The notes: generated by a model not told the origin, from the sequence alone. A stretch of DNA of 14,615 nucleotides from Oscillospiraceae bacterium (GCA_017415945.1 JAFQDR010000041.1:1-14615); one strand, 5' to 3'; positions 1 to 8,397 are shown, numbered from the stretch's first letter. Program-made: numbers and translations.

Positions 1-427
1 ACTGAATTACATGGCAATGTTTCTTTTGCAGCAGCTTTACGGCGGCAAGGGAACCAGTCTGCAAACACGCTATTATATTAAGGAAAGCGAGTTTCTATCA
101 GATTTTTCACAGCACTGTGAACAGGTACATGCTGAGGGGGAAGCACTGAAAGCAGCCAGCGCACAATATAGTATAGATTTCCTTCGATTGGCGGACAGCT
201 GGCTTGCCAAGCGCAGTGAGGAATCCAATTCAGCGGATACCAAACACGGGTGTTTTATGAAGATTATCCGCAAGTTCCGTGATGAGGAACTGCTTTATGA
301 ATCTGACGGTTTGTGGAAACCAACCGCAAAACTGGGAGACCTGATGCCGTATTTTCTTGCACAAAGCCGTATTTCTGAAATTCATGCTGTTCTGGGAGGA
401 GGAAAAGCCAATGCCAGCGATCCGTAA
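1..427 (+). CDS. JetB/MksE-like protein (DUF6063-like), 3' part only
   Basis: The reading frame is open through the left edge of the window (codons for L-N-Y precede the first ATG at 11), so the true start lies outside and only about the last 141 residues are seen. The visible part is soluble and mostly helical, with an N-terminal YMAMFLLQQLYGGKGTS stretch that resembles the middle of the DUF6063/JetB family. In such systems this subunit is the MksE-like (kite) partner that bridges the kleisin and SMC subunits of a Wadjet/MksBEF complex. The assignment rests mainly on context: its last 17 bases overlap the start of the SMC-like gene at 411, and the JetB-JetC order is conserved in these operons. 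JetA (kleisin) would be expected upstream of the window. Family identity is from memory of motifs and gene order, not from a search. Confidence 0.62.
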   Translation, partial: LNYMAMFLLQQLYGGKGTSLQTRYYIKESEFLSDFSQHCEQVHAEGEALKAASAQYSIDFLRLADSWLAKRSEESNSADTKHGCFMKIIRKFRDEELLYESDGLWKPTAKLGDLMPYFLAQSRISEIHAVLGGGKANASDP

Positions 428-3400
428 AATCCGAATCGTCAACTTCCGGTTCAATGACAACGCAAAGCTCATACCCGATGAAATCTTCTGCACCGAAAAC
501 GATGGCGGCAAGCCGATTGATACACTCCTGAATCTGGAAAACGGAGGCGGAAAATCCGTACTTGTTCAGCTGATGCTGCAGCCGGTTTGCCCAAAAGCGA
601 AGGTGCAGAACAGAAATATCAGTGATTATTTTCAGAAGGGAACGGACCATGCGTTTGTGCTGATTGAGTGGGCTTTGGATAATAAATCCTCTGACAGTCT
701 TCTGACCGGCATTGCGATTGCAGCAAGTATCAATGCAGATGATGAAGCAGAAAGCAGGAATATCCGCTTTTATACCTTTTTGCATGATTATCCCAGAAGC
801 GGCGACAAGCTTGATCTGATCAATCTGCCCCTGACAGAAAAAAAGGATGGCCGCATCCGTGCACTTTCCTTTGATGAGCTGCGAAAGCTTCTGCAGAATC
901 GCAAGGTCGCCTATTTCCCCTCCGATCAGCTTCGCCGTTATCAGAGCAGGTTGGAAGAATACGGTATTTTAAGCAAAGAATGGGAAAATATCCTTGTACG
1001 CATTAATGCCATTGAGGGCGGAATTGAGAAGTTCTTTGAGGAGTATAAAACAGCGGACAGGTTGCTTGACCGTTTTATCATCCCGGGTGTGTTGCAGGAT
1101 GAATCGGATGCAGAACACTCGATCGAGGAAATGTTTCAGCATTATGCCAGAAGCTATGCCGGACAGGAGGAGAATCTGCGCCTGCAGTTCCAATTGAATA
1201 CATTTACACATGATCTTGAAGGAATGCTGCCATTTCTGAAATCGGCATGGAATGCGTCAGATGCCAGAACACAGGCGGTACGCCGGTTGTTCGATCTTCT
1301 TTTTACATTGGAGGAAGAAATTCGGGAGGGAGAAATCCAGAAAGAACAGTTTGCAGTAACCGTTCAGGATTTACGAATAAAACTGCGGCATATTCAGGCA
1401 GAGCAGCTGTCCGAAGCATATTATCTGGCCAAAGAACAGTATGATGCTGCAGAAATACAGCTACAGGAACGCACACAACAGAAATCGGACGCAAAAGAAG
1501 CAAAAGACCACTATGCACACGAACTGAATGTCCTGAATGCCGCAAAGGAATATGCAGATCTGACGAAACGAAAGGCGCAGGAATTTGCGCTGATTGCACA
1601 GCTGCAGGCGCTGGATGCAGAAAATGTGGATGGGCATACAAAATCCTTGCGATATTCACTTTATTGTGCAGCCAATACACGGGAAAACTGTACCGACGCT
1701 GCTTATCTGCGGAAGAAGGGCGAATTGCAGGCGTATGCTGAAAATCTTGCAGAAACAGAAACTGTAATCCGGGAACTGAATGAACAGCTTACAGCAGAAA
1801 ACGAATGCTGTAACCGTATGATCGGACAGCAGGATATACTGCATAAGCAGATCGGAGAAGGCCTTGCACAGCTTGCACTGCGCATCACGGTGATGCTGGA
1901 CGGCAGTTATTCTTCTGAGGATATTCAGGCAATACGATCTGATTATGTGAAACAAAAAATACAGGCAGAAGCAACACTGCAAGCCTATGATGCAGAAGAC
2001 CAGGAACTTCAGCAGGAGCTTGCCGATCAGGATAAAGAACGTAATGATTTACTGAAGCATCAGGCAGTGCTTGAACTAAAAATCCAGGAACTGCAGAACG
2101 ATCAGGAGCAATATCGGGAGAAATATGCTGCCGCCGCAAAGGTATTGGAACATCTTTCCCTGCCGCTGGAAAGTCTGTTTTCAGAGGAACCGCTTGCCTG
2201 TATTGAAAGCCGTATCACAGAGCTGTGTGAACAGCTTCATCGAACAGAACGCCGTGAACGGCTGCTGAAGGAGAAGCTTATCAATATTCAGAACGGGCAG
2301 CTTCATCTTTCCAAAAGTGCTGTCAGCTTCCTGAGGGAATCAGGTGTTCCGTTCCAGACCGGGGAACATTATCTGCTGCATCATGATCCGGAGGTCCGTG
2401 ATCGAATTCTTGCTTCCAATCCACTGGCGGCATACGCTGTTATAGTCGATACGGAAAGGGAACAGGCACATCTTTTGTCACAGTTGACAGATACATGGCT
2501 CTCTTCAATTGTACCGGTATATACACTTGCAGAACTTGCAGCTATGGCTGAACAAACATGGAAATCCGACAGAAATTTCCTTTCTGCGTATGATCAGTCT
2601 TATTTCACAGACGAAGCTATCTATCGTGAACAGGTGGAAGCTTCACTTTCGGAAGCACAAGACGAAATACAGTATCTCCATCATCAGATTGATGAATGGA
2701 AGGCAGAACGTGAAGTTTTGAAGCTGTTTGACTATCCTGCTGATGCGGAAAAGCAAATGGCAGGACAATGGGATGCTTATCAAAAGGAGTCTGCAGAACT
2801 GAAAACAGCACTTTCGGCTTTGGATACTCGTCAGAATCAGATCCGCAGCAGACAGAGTGAATTGAAAAAGCTACAAAGTCAGCAGCAGGAAGTAATTCAT
2901 CAAATAGCGCAGCATAAGGATACATTTGAAAAGATCTGTGATACGATCGTGCAATATGAGCAGATCTGTACAGAAATAGTAACATGCAAAGCAAACTGCA
3001 GACATTTTGCAGATACGATAGCAGAATTTCAAAAGAAAAGAACGCAGACAGACGACCAGATCAGCCTCTGTAAGGAACGGATGGAAGGATTGGAAGCAGA
3101 ATTGCGTCAATACCGCAGCCTGCTCAGCGAGCTGGATGGCTGCGCAGAAGCAGAGCTGTTGAATGCAGATTATCCGGCGTTATATGAAGAGTATCGTCTG
3201 TTCCAGAAGCAGCGATCTTCCGATCGTCAGAAGCTGCAAATGCAGTTGGACGATGTTCAGCAAGAAATTCAGGACATACGGAAAAGCCTCAAAAGATTTC
3301 TTATTTCACCTGAAGAATATGAGCAGGCGGTGTATTCCGACACAACATATCATCGTACAGAGGAACAGTACCACAATGCGGAACAGGATTTTGAGACAGC

Positions 3401-4715
3401 ATCGGACGCATATACAGCGGCATCTTCAGTGTATGCAGGTGCTGAAACCGGATTGAAGCAAGCAAAGCAGAAACTTGATGAACTGCATATGGAATTACTT
3501 GAACGATCCGAAGTGGGCTCAGATTTTCAAGTCCGGATTCCAGAGTGTACGAATGCACTGCATATTGCTGAAAAGGCACTTGAAGACTGTGAACAACATC
3601 TGCGAGAGCTTACCGCAAGCCGAAAAGAAGCTGCACGACATGCTGGACGCTTTCAGGCAGACGCAGCGGACTATACACCCAAGCGTTTAAGCGAGATACC
3701 AGATATTGAATCGCTCCGTGATGAAATTGAACACAGTATTGATGCACTGAAACAGGCAGAAGAATCTGCAAAAAAATATCACAAAAATGCACTGGAACCC
3801 TATCGGTCTGTCCATTCTCTTTTCAGCGGAACGCTTGACGGAATACTGAATGTCATCGGAAATCAGCAGATTCATGGCGATAAATATTACACATTATGTG
3901 AGCGTACCGAAGCAGATCTTCACAGATACAGGGAACGCATCGGACAGCTTGCCGTTGTCCTGAAAGACGTGGAGAACAGCCGTCAGGAGCTTGTCACGCA
4001 CTGCAGACATCGTGTTGAACGGCTATATGATAACCTGAAGCTCCTGTCAAAAAAATCAGCAGTACAGCTCACCAATACAAAAAGACAGATGCTGCGCATT
4101 GATCTTCCGGAGATCGAAGCAAACAGCGAATTGCCATCCGTACGGATCAATACTTATATCACAGAGCAAGTAAAAAATTACCTTTCCGAACTGGAAACAT
4201 CTGTGAATAAACGACGGGTACATTTGGAAATTCGAAGACTGCTGAATTGCTATATTGGAACAGAACGTATTCCCATCACTGTATACAAAATTGACAGAAA
4301 TCCGCAGAACAGTCGCTACCGTTCATGGGAAGATGCACTCAAAGCAAACTCTGGCGGCGAACAGTTTGTGATCTTCTTTACGCTTGTAGTATCTATGATG
4401 AACTACACACGCAGCATGACAGCGAATCTGGGTCAAAGCAACGACAGCAGCGGCGTGCTGATCCTCGACAATCCCTTTGGCCCGATTTCCTCGCCGCATC
4501 TTCTTGAGCCTATGTTCCGGATCGCCCATCATTTTCACATTCAGCTAATTTGCCTGACACATCTGGGAACTGCGGCTGTGACCAATTGCTTTGATATGGT
4601 TTACCAGCTTCGTTTTCGGACGTTGCCATTATCCAGTATCGAAGTTTTGGAATCGGAAGTCAAGCAGCATATGGAACACGCATTCTATTTGTCGGAACAG
4701 TTGGCATTGTTTTGA
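411..4715 (+). CDS. jetC: SMC-like ATPase, JetC/MksB-like subunit of a Wadjet-type system
   Basis: This 1434-residue protein has the split ABC head and long antiparallel coiled coil of SMC/MukB/MksB ATPases. Walker A is ENGGGKS at residues 43-49. The ABC signature NSGGEQ is at 1313-1318 and Walker B VLILD at 1349-1353, followed by NPFG. Residues about 270-635 and 750-1240 are rich in Glu, Gln, Lys and Leu, as in coiled coils. A less helical stretch at about 637-740 is the likely hinge. JetC is the ATP-driven DNA-extruding motor of Wadjet, which detects small circular DNA and passes it to the JetD nuclease. The start at 411 is preferred over an in-frame ATG at 357 because GGGAGGAGG lies at 394-402 and MPAIRKIRIVNF is a typical head beta-strand start. 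It overlaps the upstream gene by 17 bases, which suggests translational coupling. The residue after the Walker B Asp is Asn rather than the usual Glu. A type II assignment is likely but not certain. No JetD gene follows. Confidence 0.85.
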   Translation: MPAIRKIRIVNFRFNDNAKLIPDEIFCTENDGGKPIDTLLNLENGGGKSVLVQLMLQPVCPKAKVQNRNISDYFQKGTDHAFVLIEWALDNKSSDSLLTGIAIAASINADDEAESRNIRFYTFLHDYPRSGDKLDLINLPLTEKKDGRIRALSFDELRKLLQNRKVAYFPSDQLRRYQSRLEEYGILSKEWENILVRINAIEGGIEKFFEEYKTADRLLDRFIIPGVLQDESDAEHSIEEMFQHYARSYAGQEENLRLQFQLNTFTHDLEGMLPFLKSAWNASDARTQAVRRLFDLLFTLEEEIREGEIQKEQFAVTVQDLRIKLRHIQAEQLSEAYYLAKEQYDAAEIQLQERTQQKSDAKEAKDHYAHELNVLNAAKEYADLTKRKAQEFALIAQLQALDAENVDGHTKSLRYSLYCAANTRENCTDAAYLRKKGELQAYAENLAETETVIRELNEQLTAENECCNRMIGQQDILHKQIGEGLAQLALRITVMLDGSYSSEDIQAIRSDYVKQKIQAEATLQAYDAEDQELQQELADQDKERNDLLKHQAVLELKIQELQNDQEQYREKYAAAAKVLEHLSLPLESLFSEEPLACIESRITELCEQLHRTERRERLLKEKLINIQNGQLHLSKSAVSFLRESGVPFQTGEHYLLHHDPEVRDRILASNPLAAYAVIVDTEREQAHLLSQLTDTWLSSIVPVYTLAELAAMAEQTWKSDRNFLSAYDQSYFTDEAIYREQVEASLSEAQDEIQYLHHQIDEWKAEREVLKLFDYPADAEKQMAGQWDAYQKESAELKTALSALDTRQNQIRSRQSELKKLQSQQQEVIHQIAQHKDTFEKICDTIVQYEQICTEIVTCKANCRHFADTIAEFQKKRTQTDDQISLCKERMEGLEAELRQYRSLLSELDGCAEAELLNADYPALYEEYRLFQKQRSSDRQKLQMQLDDVQQEIQDIRKSLKRFLISPEEYEQAVYSDTTYHRTEEQYHNAEQDFETASDAYTAASSVYAGAETGLKQAKQKLDELHMELLERSEVGSDFQVRIPECTNALHIAEKALEDCEQHLRELTASRKEAARHAGRFQADAADYTPKRLSEIPDIESLRDEIEHSIDALKQAEESAKKYHKNALEPYRSVHSLFSGTLDGILNVIGNQQIHGDKYYTLCERTEADLHRYRERIGQLAVVLKDVENSRQELVTHCRHRVERLYDNLKLLSKKSAVQLTNTKRQMLRIDLPEIEANSELPSVRINTYITEQVKNYLSELETSVNKRRVHLEIRRLLNCYIGTERIPITVYKIDRNPQNSRYRSWEDALKANSGGEQFVIFFTLVVSMMNYTRSMTANLGQSNDSSGVLILDNPFGPISSPHLLEPMFRIAHHFHIQLICLTHLGTAAVTNCFDMVYQLRFRTLPLSSIEVLESEVKQHMEHAFYLSEQLALF

Positions 4716-4737
4716 GATATAATGATAAGCGTTACAT

Positions 4738-4781
4738 AAAAATCAGCCTCATCGAGAATTCACTCGGTGAGGCTGATTTTT
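4738..4781. terminator. Bidirectional intrinsic terminator between convergent genes
   Basis: A 13-bp perfect stem (4738-4750 with 4769-4781) carries A-rich and T-rich ends, so it ends in T5 on either strand. A further six pairs (4751-4756 with 4763-4768, one of them G-T) extend it to a 6-base loop. It sits between the end of the jetC-like gene and the end of the converging DUF2075 gene and can serve both. Confidence 0.9.
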
Positions 4782-4783
4782 GA

Positions 4784-6646
4784 CTATATTTCTTGAATAC
4801 CCAGGCTTTTCAGATATTGATATGTACCATCATAAAATTCGGGTAGACGTGTATTGTCTTCCCAAAAGCCGCTGGCAGTTTTAGTACTGTTTCCAGTTGG
4901 CACACAAATGACCATTCCGGCTCTTGCACGGGTGAGCAAAACGCGGTACGCATTCAGCATGTATTTTTGTAATTCTCGCTTGCTTTCAGTGTTCCCGATT
5001 TGTTCTGTCCACCTCGTTTGACCGTTAAACTTGTAGAAATGCCATTCCCCGTTTTCATATCTCATATCAGCGTCCCACAATAGACAGGTATAATCAAGTT
5101 CTAAGCCCTGTACCTGAATCTCTGTGGCAGCATCTTCAAGATAATTTGATGACCGAACATCTGCCTTATCATCAAGGAACCAGTGAACTGCATTTTCATC
5201 GCCTGATGGCAACACATGAACTGACAATGGCTTGAATCTCGCCGACTCTTTTGTTACCAGAACCCCGGTTCGTTCTGTTCCACGTACTTTTTCACGAAGC
5301 CATTTTCTCGCTTTTGTCATGTCTCTTGTCAATACGATCGGGTATTTGTCCTTTATTTCCTCGTACAGCACTGCAGCATTATTATCAAATGACAATAATG
5401 CATGGACAAAAGCAGACAGTTTCTCGGCTCTGTACGAACGTAATGAAACCGATAAGTGCAAATCATCCGAGTAGGTGACATTGTGGTTGTTTTTCAGCAG
5501 CTTATTTACCTTGCCCTCCGCATACTCAGGTTCGGTTAATTTAGGAGAAATGTATATGTTCCAATGCGGAAAAATTTCATTCAACGCTTTGATCCATTCA
5601 GATATTCCTGCTTCTCCAGTATTTATTTCTTGTCCTCCACCAACAAGACAAACTATTGTTGCCCAGTCCTCACGCTGATCAAGCGACCAAATCAAAAATG
5701 CCGCTTCAGATAATGGAAAATTTGGAACTTTCAGTTTATTGCCATAAGTTCCGCCTCTTTTTAAGTAGTCAGCAAGCCTTTTGTGAGTCCAAGAACGCTG
5801 CGCTTCATCAAAAATGGCCACATGTTCAACTTCTCCAAATCCTGCATTTTCCATTTTAACAGCTTTTGCGGGGTCAATTTCAAGGATTCCGTTTTCAACG
5901 GGATTCTTAATTTTGGCAAGCATATTGTCACGATAACGGTGAATGATCTGAATTGACTTACTGACCTCACGACGTGAATCTGTTAATTTCTTTTTCTCTC
6001 CCTTGGCTTTACATTTTTTAAAGTTATCCTGCGCAAGTGCCTCGGTTAATACAGCTACAAGAGGTCCGTTGCCTGATAGATATACAGCTTGTTCACCAGT
6101 AACCGGTTCATTAGTGCCTTGATATGTTTGTTTTACGGCTACATCAAGCCCAACCAATGTTTTTCCTGCACCTGGAACCCCTGTTACAAGAGGGTTTACG
6201 ATTCTGTCATTATAAACAGACATTTGAATTTCGGTAGAGGTATTGCCATAATCTGTTGCGATAAGAATTGGCACGATTAGTCTGTCTTCACTGAATTTAT
6301 GAAAATGTTTCAGATCGAGTGCGTAATCAAGAACCTGATCTACATCGGCCTCCAGTATGCTTGATTTACCTACCTTAAACTCAAGACCAAATACAATGCC
6401 ATTAAGAAGTAAAACGACGTCAATTCTCTTACCCAGTCGAGGAATATTGTATTCAAACACAATTTCGCCATTTTTTACTTCGAAGCTGGAAACAACATCC
6501 TTCATAATAGTTATTTCAGATTTCAAAGCCTCTTTTGTGGTTGAGAGCGTCACACCGTGGTATTCATCCCAAAGTTTTCCTAAAATCTTGTCATCGTCCG
6601 CAGAAATGAATTCTGCAAAACTGCTGTGATACAAACAACGATTCAT
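4784..6646 (-). CDS. DUF2075 nuclease-helicase protein, apparently lacking an internal block
   Basis: This 620-residue protein has two recognisable parts. Residues about 60-130 form a PD-(D/E)XK nuclease-like domain (RID with D76; LEFK with E89 and K91). From residue 150 on it is a DUF2075 P-loop helicase-like domain: Walker A GVPGAGKT at 156-163, Walker B VAIFDEAQR at 276-284, VGGGQEINTGEAG at 335-347, GLELDYTCLLWDADM at 514-528 and a superfamily-1-like motif AYRVLLTRAR at 566-575. Such proteins often occur in defence islands; their substrate is not established. The start has a perfect AAGGAGG at 6654-6660 and a strong promoter upstream. Known relatives, as I recall them, have a linker of about 90 residues with a KPTPTI-type Q-motif and a beta-strand before CFVTGVPGAGKT. 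Here YNDRIVNP runs straight into LVTGVPGAGKT, so an in-frame deletion is suspected. The catalytic motifs on both sides remain. Confidence 0.85.
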   Translation of the reverse strand: MNRCLYHSSFAEFISADDDKILGKLWDEYHGVTLSTTKEALKSEITIMKDVVSSFEVKNGEIVFEYNIPRLGKRIDVVLLLNGIVFGLEFKVGKSSILEADVDQVLDYALDLKHFHKFSEDRLIVPILIATDYGNTSTEIQMSVYNDRIVNPLVTGVPGAGKTLVGLDVAVKQTYQGTNEPVTGEQAVYLSGNGPLVAVLTEALAQDNFKKCKAKGEKKKLTDSRREVSKSIQIIHRYRDNMLAKIKNPVENGILEIDPAKAVKMENAGFGEVEHVAIFDEAQRSWTHKRLADYLKRGGTYGNKLKVPNFPLSEAAFLIWSLDQREDWATIVCLVGGGQEINTGEAGISEWIKALNEIFPHWNIYISPKLTEPEYAEGKVNKLLKNNHNVTYSDDLHLSVSLRSYRAEKLSAFVHALLSFDNNAAVLYEEIKDKYPIVLTRDMTKARKWLREKVRGTERTGVLVTKESARFKPLSVHVLPSGDENAVHWFLDDKADVRSSNYLEDAATEIQVQGLELDYTCLLWDADMRYENGEWHFYKFNGQTRWTEQIGNTESKRELQKYMLNAYRVLLTRARAGMVICVPTGNSTKTASGFWEDNTRLPEFYDGTYQYLKSLGIQEI

Positions 6647-6733
6647 ATATAAACCTCCTTGTTAGGTGTTGTTTCGCAAAGATGCATATGTGATTGATCT
6701 ATCGAGTTTGTAATTTGTCCAGCCATTGCGTAT

Positions 6734-6762
6734 ATTATATCATAATTACTTCCGAATTTCAA
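6734..6762 (-). promoter_or_regulatory. Promoter of the DUF2075 gene
   Basis: On the minus strand, TTGAAA (6757-6762) is followed after exactly 17 bp by TATAAT (6734-6739) with an extended TG one base before it. The predicted transcript starts near 6727 and has a leader of about 80 bases before the ribosome binding site. The gene is therefore transcribed on its own and not only by read-through from the operon to its right. Confidence 0.8.
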
Positions 6763-6816
6763 TATAAATCAAAGTTTTTAATTGTTTTTTTGAAACCATA
6801 GATCAGATTTAACCTA

Positions 6817-6927
6817 TCAGGTCTTGTTTACAATGGTGGCATTCATCGCCTGAAGCTGCCGGACAGCATCCAGACGCATATGATTTTCGTAATCATCGAG
6901 CCGTATTTCTTCCCATGGATTTGACAT
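6817..6927 (-). pseudogene. 5' stub of a probable SAM-dependent methyltransferase gene
   Basis: A 36-codon frame begins at 6927 with an excellent ribosome binding site (GGAGGAG at 6934-6940, 6 bases away) and ends with TGA at 6817. Its first residues, MSNPWEEIRLDDYENHM followed by RLDAVRQLQAMN, match the characteristic N-terminus of a family of class I SAM-dependent methyltransferases that I recall as M-N-x-P-W-E-E-I-x-L-x-D-Y-E-x-H-M. After LQAMN the likeness ends and a stop soon follows, well before any SAM-binding glycine motif. It lies 27 bases after the nuclease-like gene and would be the third gene of that operon. I read it as a remnant cut off by a rearrangement; it could instead be a genuine small peptide. 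The family match is from memory. Confidence 0.55.
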
Positions 6928-6954
6928 CACATTCTCCTCCGAAATCAAAATGAT

Positions 6955-7518
6955 TCACTCATGCGGATACACATAAAACCGCATCTCACCCTCACTCTCC
7001 CTGGCATAGGAAGCGTTCAGTTCCGTGAGCCTGCCTTTTGCCCAGGCTGCATTCTTGCGTTCCCAATTGGTGGGATCGTCCTCATATTCCCAGATCGTTG
7101 CCATGTAGAGCTTAGCGGTTACGCCGAGCTTCTGCGCGTAGTATTTCAGTTTTTCGTAGTCAGCAATAATATCGTGATGCGGTGTGAACCCCGCTTTGTA
7201 TTTGATCTCAATGACAGCAAGGCACTCGGTCACGTCATTGCCCCAGTATTTCGACGAAGCATTCATATCCACACGGGCAATGACCATATCCGGACGGCAG
7301 CCTGTGCCTTTGAATTTGTCATCCGTGAATTCTGTGAAAATACGGATATCATTGTATTCAAACACCGTCCCGAGCTTGCTGCGAAGATGAAAGTACAGTG
7401 CATTTTTCAGCGTATCTTCTTTGAGAAGCCAGCCGCATTCGTAGTCGGATTTGATTTCATTCTCCCAGATATCTACGATCGTCCGGTCAATCAATTTCAC
7501 AAGTTCTTTGGTCTGCAT
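6955..7518 (-). CDS. Small PD-(D/E)XK nuclease-like protein
   Basis: The 187-residue product has a restriction-endonuclease-like core: an N-terminal helix (MQTKELVKLIDRTIVDIWE), then RPDMVIAR with D77 and, about 27 residues on, AVIEIKYK with E104 and K106, which together form a D...ExK site. A helical segment at 114-131 follows, as in many nucleases of this fold. There is no signal peptide or membrane segment. The start at 7518 is chosen because GGGAG lies 9 bases upstream. An ATG at 7527 overlaps the upstream stop (ATGA) and would add three residues, so the two genes are coupled in either case. The partner gene encodes a uracil-DNA-glycosylase-like protein, which suggests a joint role in processing damaged or modified DNA. 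That is inference. Whether the enzyme cleaves DNA is unknown. Confidence 0.7.
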   Translation of the reverse strand: MQTKELVKLIDRTIVDIWENEIKSDYECGWLLKEDTLKNALYFHLRSKLGTVFEYNDIRIFTEFTDDKFKGTGCRPDMVIARVDMNASSKYWGNDVTECLAVIEIKYKAGFTPHHDIIADYEKLKYYAQKLGVTAKLYMATIWEYEDDPTNWERKNAAWAKGRLTELNASYARESEGEMRFYVYPHE

Positions 7519-7523
7519 ACCAC

Positions 7524-8294
7524 TCATCTCCCATTGTGCCGATCCGTTTCCCATTGCTGATGCAGCAGATACCACTTCTCGCTGTGTGTGCCCAAAGCTC
7601 CGATCTGTCGGGGATGGGCAAGAGGCAGTATATCAACGATTCTGTCACGGATTTGAACTGAAACAGTATTGCCGTAGCCATAACGTTCTGTAAATTCCTG
7701 CAGCGAGGAGAAATCCACCTCAGCCACACGCTTCAGATATTGTGCGATCGGAATATCGCCAAGCAGAACAAGCAGCGGTGCCTGCGATTCCATAAGCTCA
7801 TCCGTGATTTCGGCTGCACGCTTTTCATCACAGAAACTGCTCGGACGGTTCGGAATTGTCACGGGATTCAGTCCGTATTCTTCGATCAGGGGATTGTATC
7901 GTTCACGAATCGCCTTTTCCTGACTTGGGTTCAACCGGGTTTCCGGCAGCAGATCGCAGAGCCATGCATCCTTGCGGGTGAATCCGAGCGGTGCAAGAAT
8001 CTGCTCATCAAGCACCTTTGCAGATGGCCCGTTCAGCTGACGGCTTGCAGGGATCAGTTCACCAAGCGCAGCAGGAATTTTGATCCGATCAATGATCCGC
8101 TTTGCTTCTTCGGGATTGCCGTCCCAGAAAATTCTCGGTTCACTGGCAACAGCAAGTGCCTGACAGATGGTCTTGTTTCCTTTCTTCCACTTTGCGTGTA
8201 CCGCACTTGCGTAAACGCCCAGCACGAATACACGTTTTGGGGAACGGTCTTCCTGTACGAGTCTGTGTACCTTTTCTCCGAATGGGTATTGCAT
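7524..8294 (-). CDS. Uracil-DNA-glycosylase-like superfamily protein
   Basis: The 256-residue product begins MQYPFGEKVH and soon has VFVLGVYASAVHAKW (22-36), which fits the first active-site loop of the UDG/TDG fold. Near the C-terminus, DILPLAHPRQ (221-230) fits the conserved His-Pro motif of the second loop. Between them WLCDLLPETRLNPSQ (111-125) and LLVLLGD (174-180) match fold elements of that superfamily. The catalytic GQDPY of classical UDG is absent, so uracil removal cannot be assumed; distant members of the fold act on other lesions or have no known substrate. The ATG at 8294 is chosen over an in-frame ATG at 8396 because of AGGAAGGTG at 8303-8311 and because the longer form would extend through the promoter. 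It is first in an operon with the PD-(D/E)XK-like gene. Confidence 0.68.
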   Translation of the reverse strand: MQYPFGEKVHRLVQEDRSPKRVFVLGVYASAVHAKWKKGNKTICQALAVASEPRIFWDGNPEEAKRIIDRIKIPAALGELIPASRQLNGPSAKVLDEQILAPLGFTRKDAWLCDLLPETRLNPSQEKAIRERYNPLIEEYGLNPVTIPNRPSSFCDEKRAAEITDELMESQAPLLVLLGDIPIAQYLKRVAEVDFSSLQEFTERYGYGNTVSVQIRDRIVDILPLAHPRQIGALGTHSEKWYLLHQQWETDRHNGR

Positions 8295-8331
8295 TTCTTT
8301 CACCTTCCTGCGGATTATTTTTATTATCATA

Positions 8332-8360
8332 ATTATAGTATATCGGGAAGAAAACTGCAA
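8332..8360 (-). promoter_or_regulatory. Likely promoter of the UDG-like/nuclease-like operon
   Basis: A perfect TATAAT on the minus strand (8332-8337) lies about 38 bases before the start codon. At 17 bp spacing the -35 is TTGCAG (8355-8360), which matches the consensus only at TTG. It is divergent from the promoter at 8459-8487. Confidence 0.6.
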
Positions 8361-8397
8361 TACGGGGACGAAATCTGTCGGCTGCTTTATCGGCAAA

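Noticed and set aside
357..410. Upstream ATG at 357 for the SMC-like gene
   Set aside because: It would add MHKAVFLKFMLFWEEEKP, lies deep in the upstream gene and has no ribosome binding site, whereas 411 has GGGAGGAGG at the right distance.
6961..7560. 199-residue plus-strand frame opposite the nuclease-like gene
   Set aside because: It is antisense to a gene with recognisable motifs and a good start, and its own sequence shows no domain.
8295..8396. Longer start at 8396 for the UDG-like protein
   Set aside because: It would place the -10 box TATAAT (8332-8337) inside the coding region and lacks a ribosome binding site.
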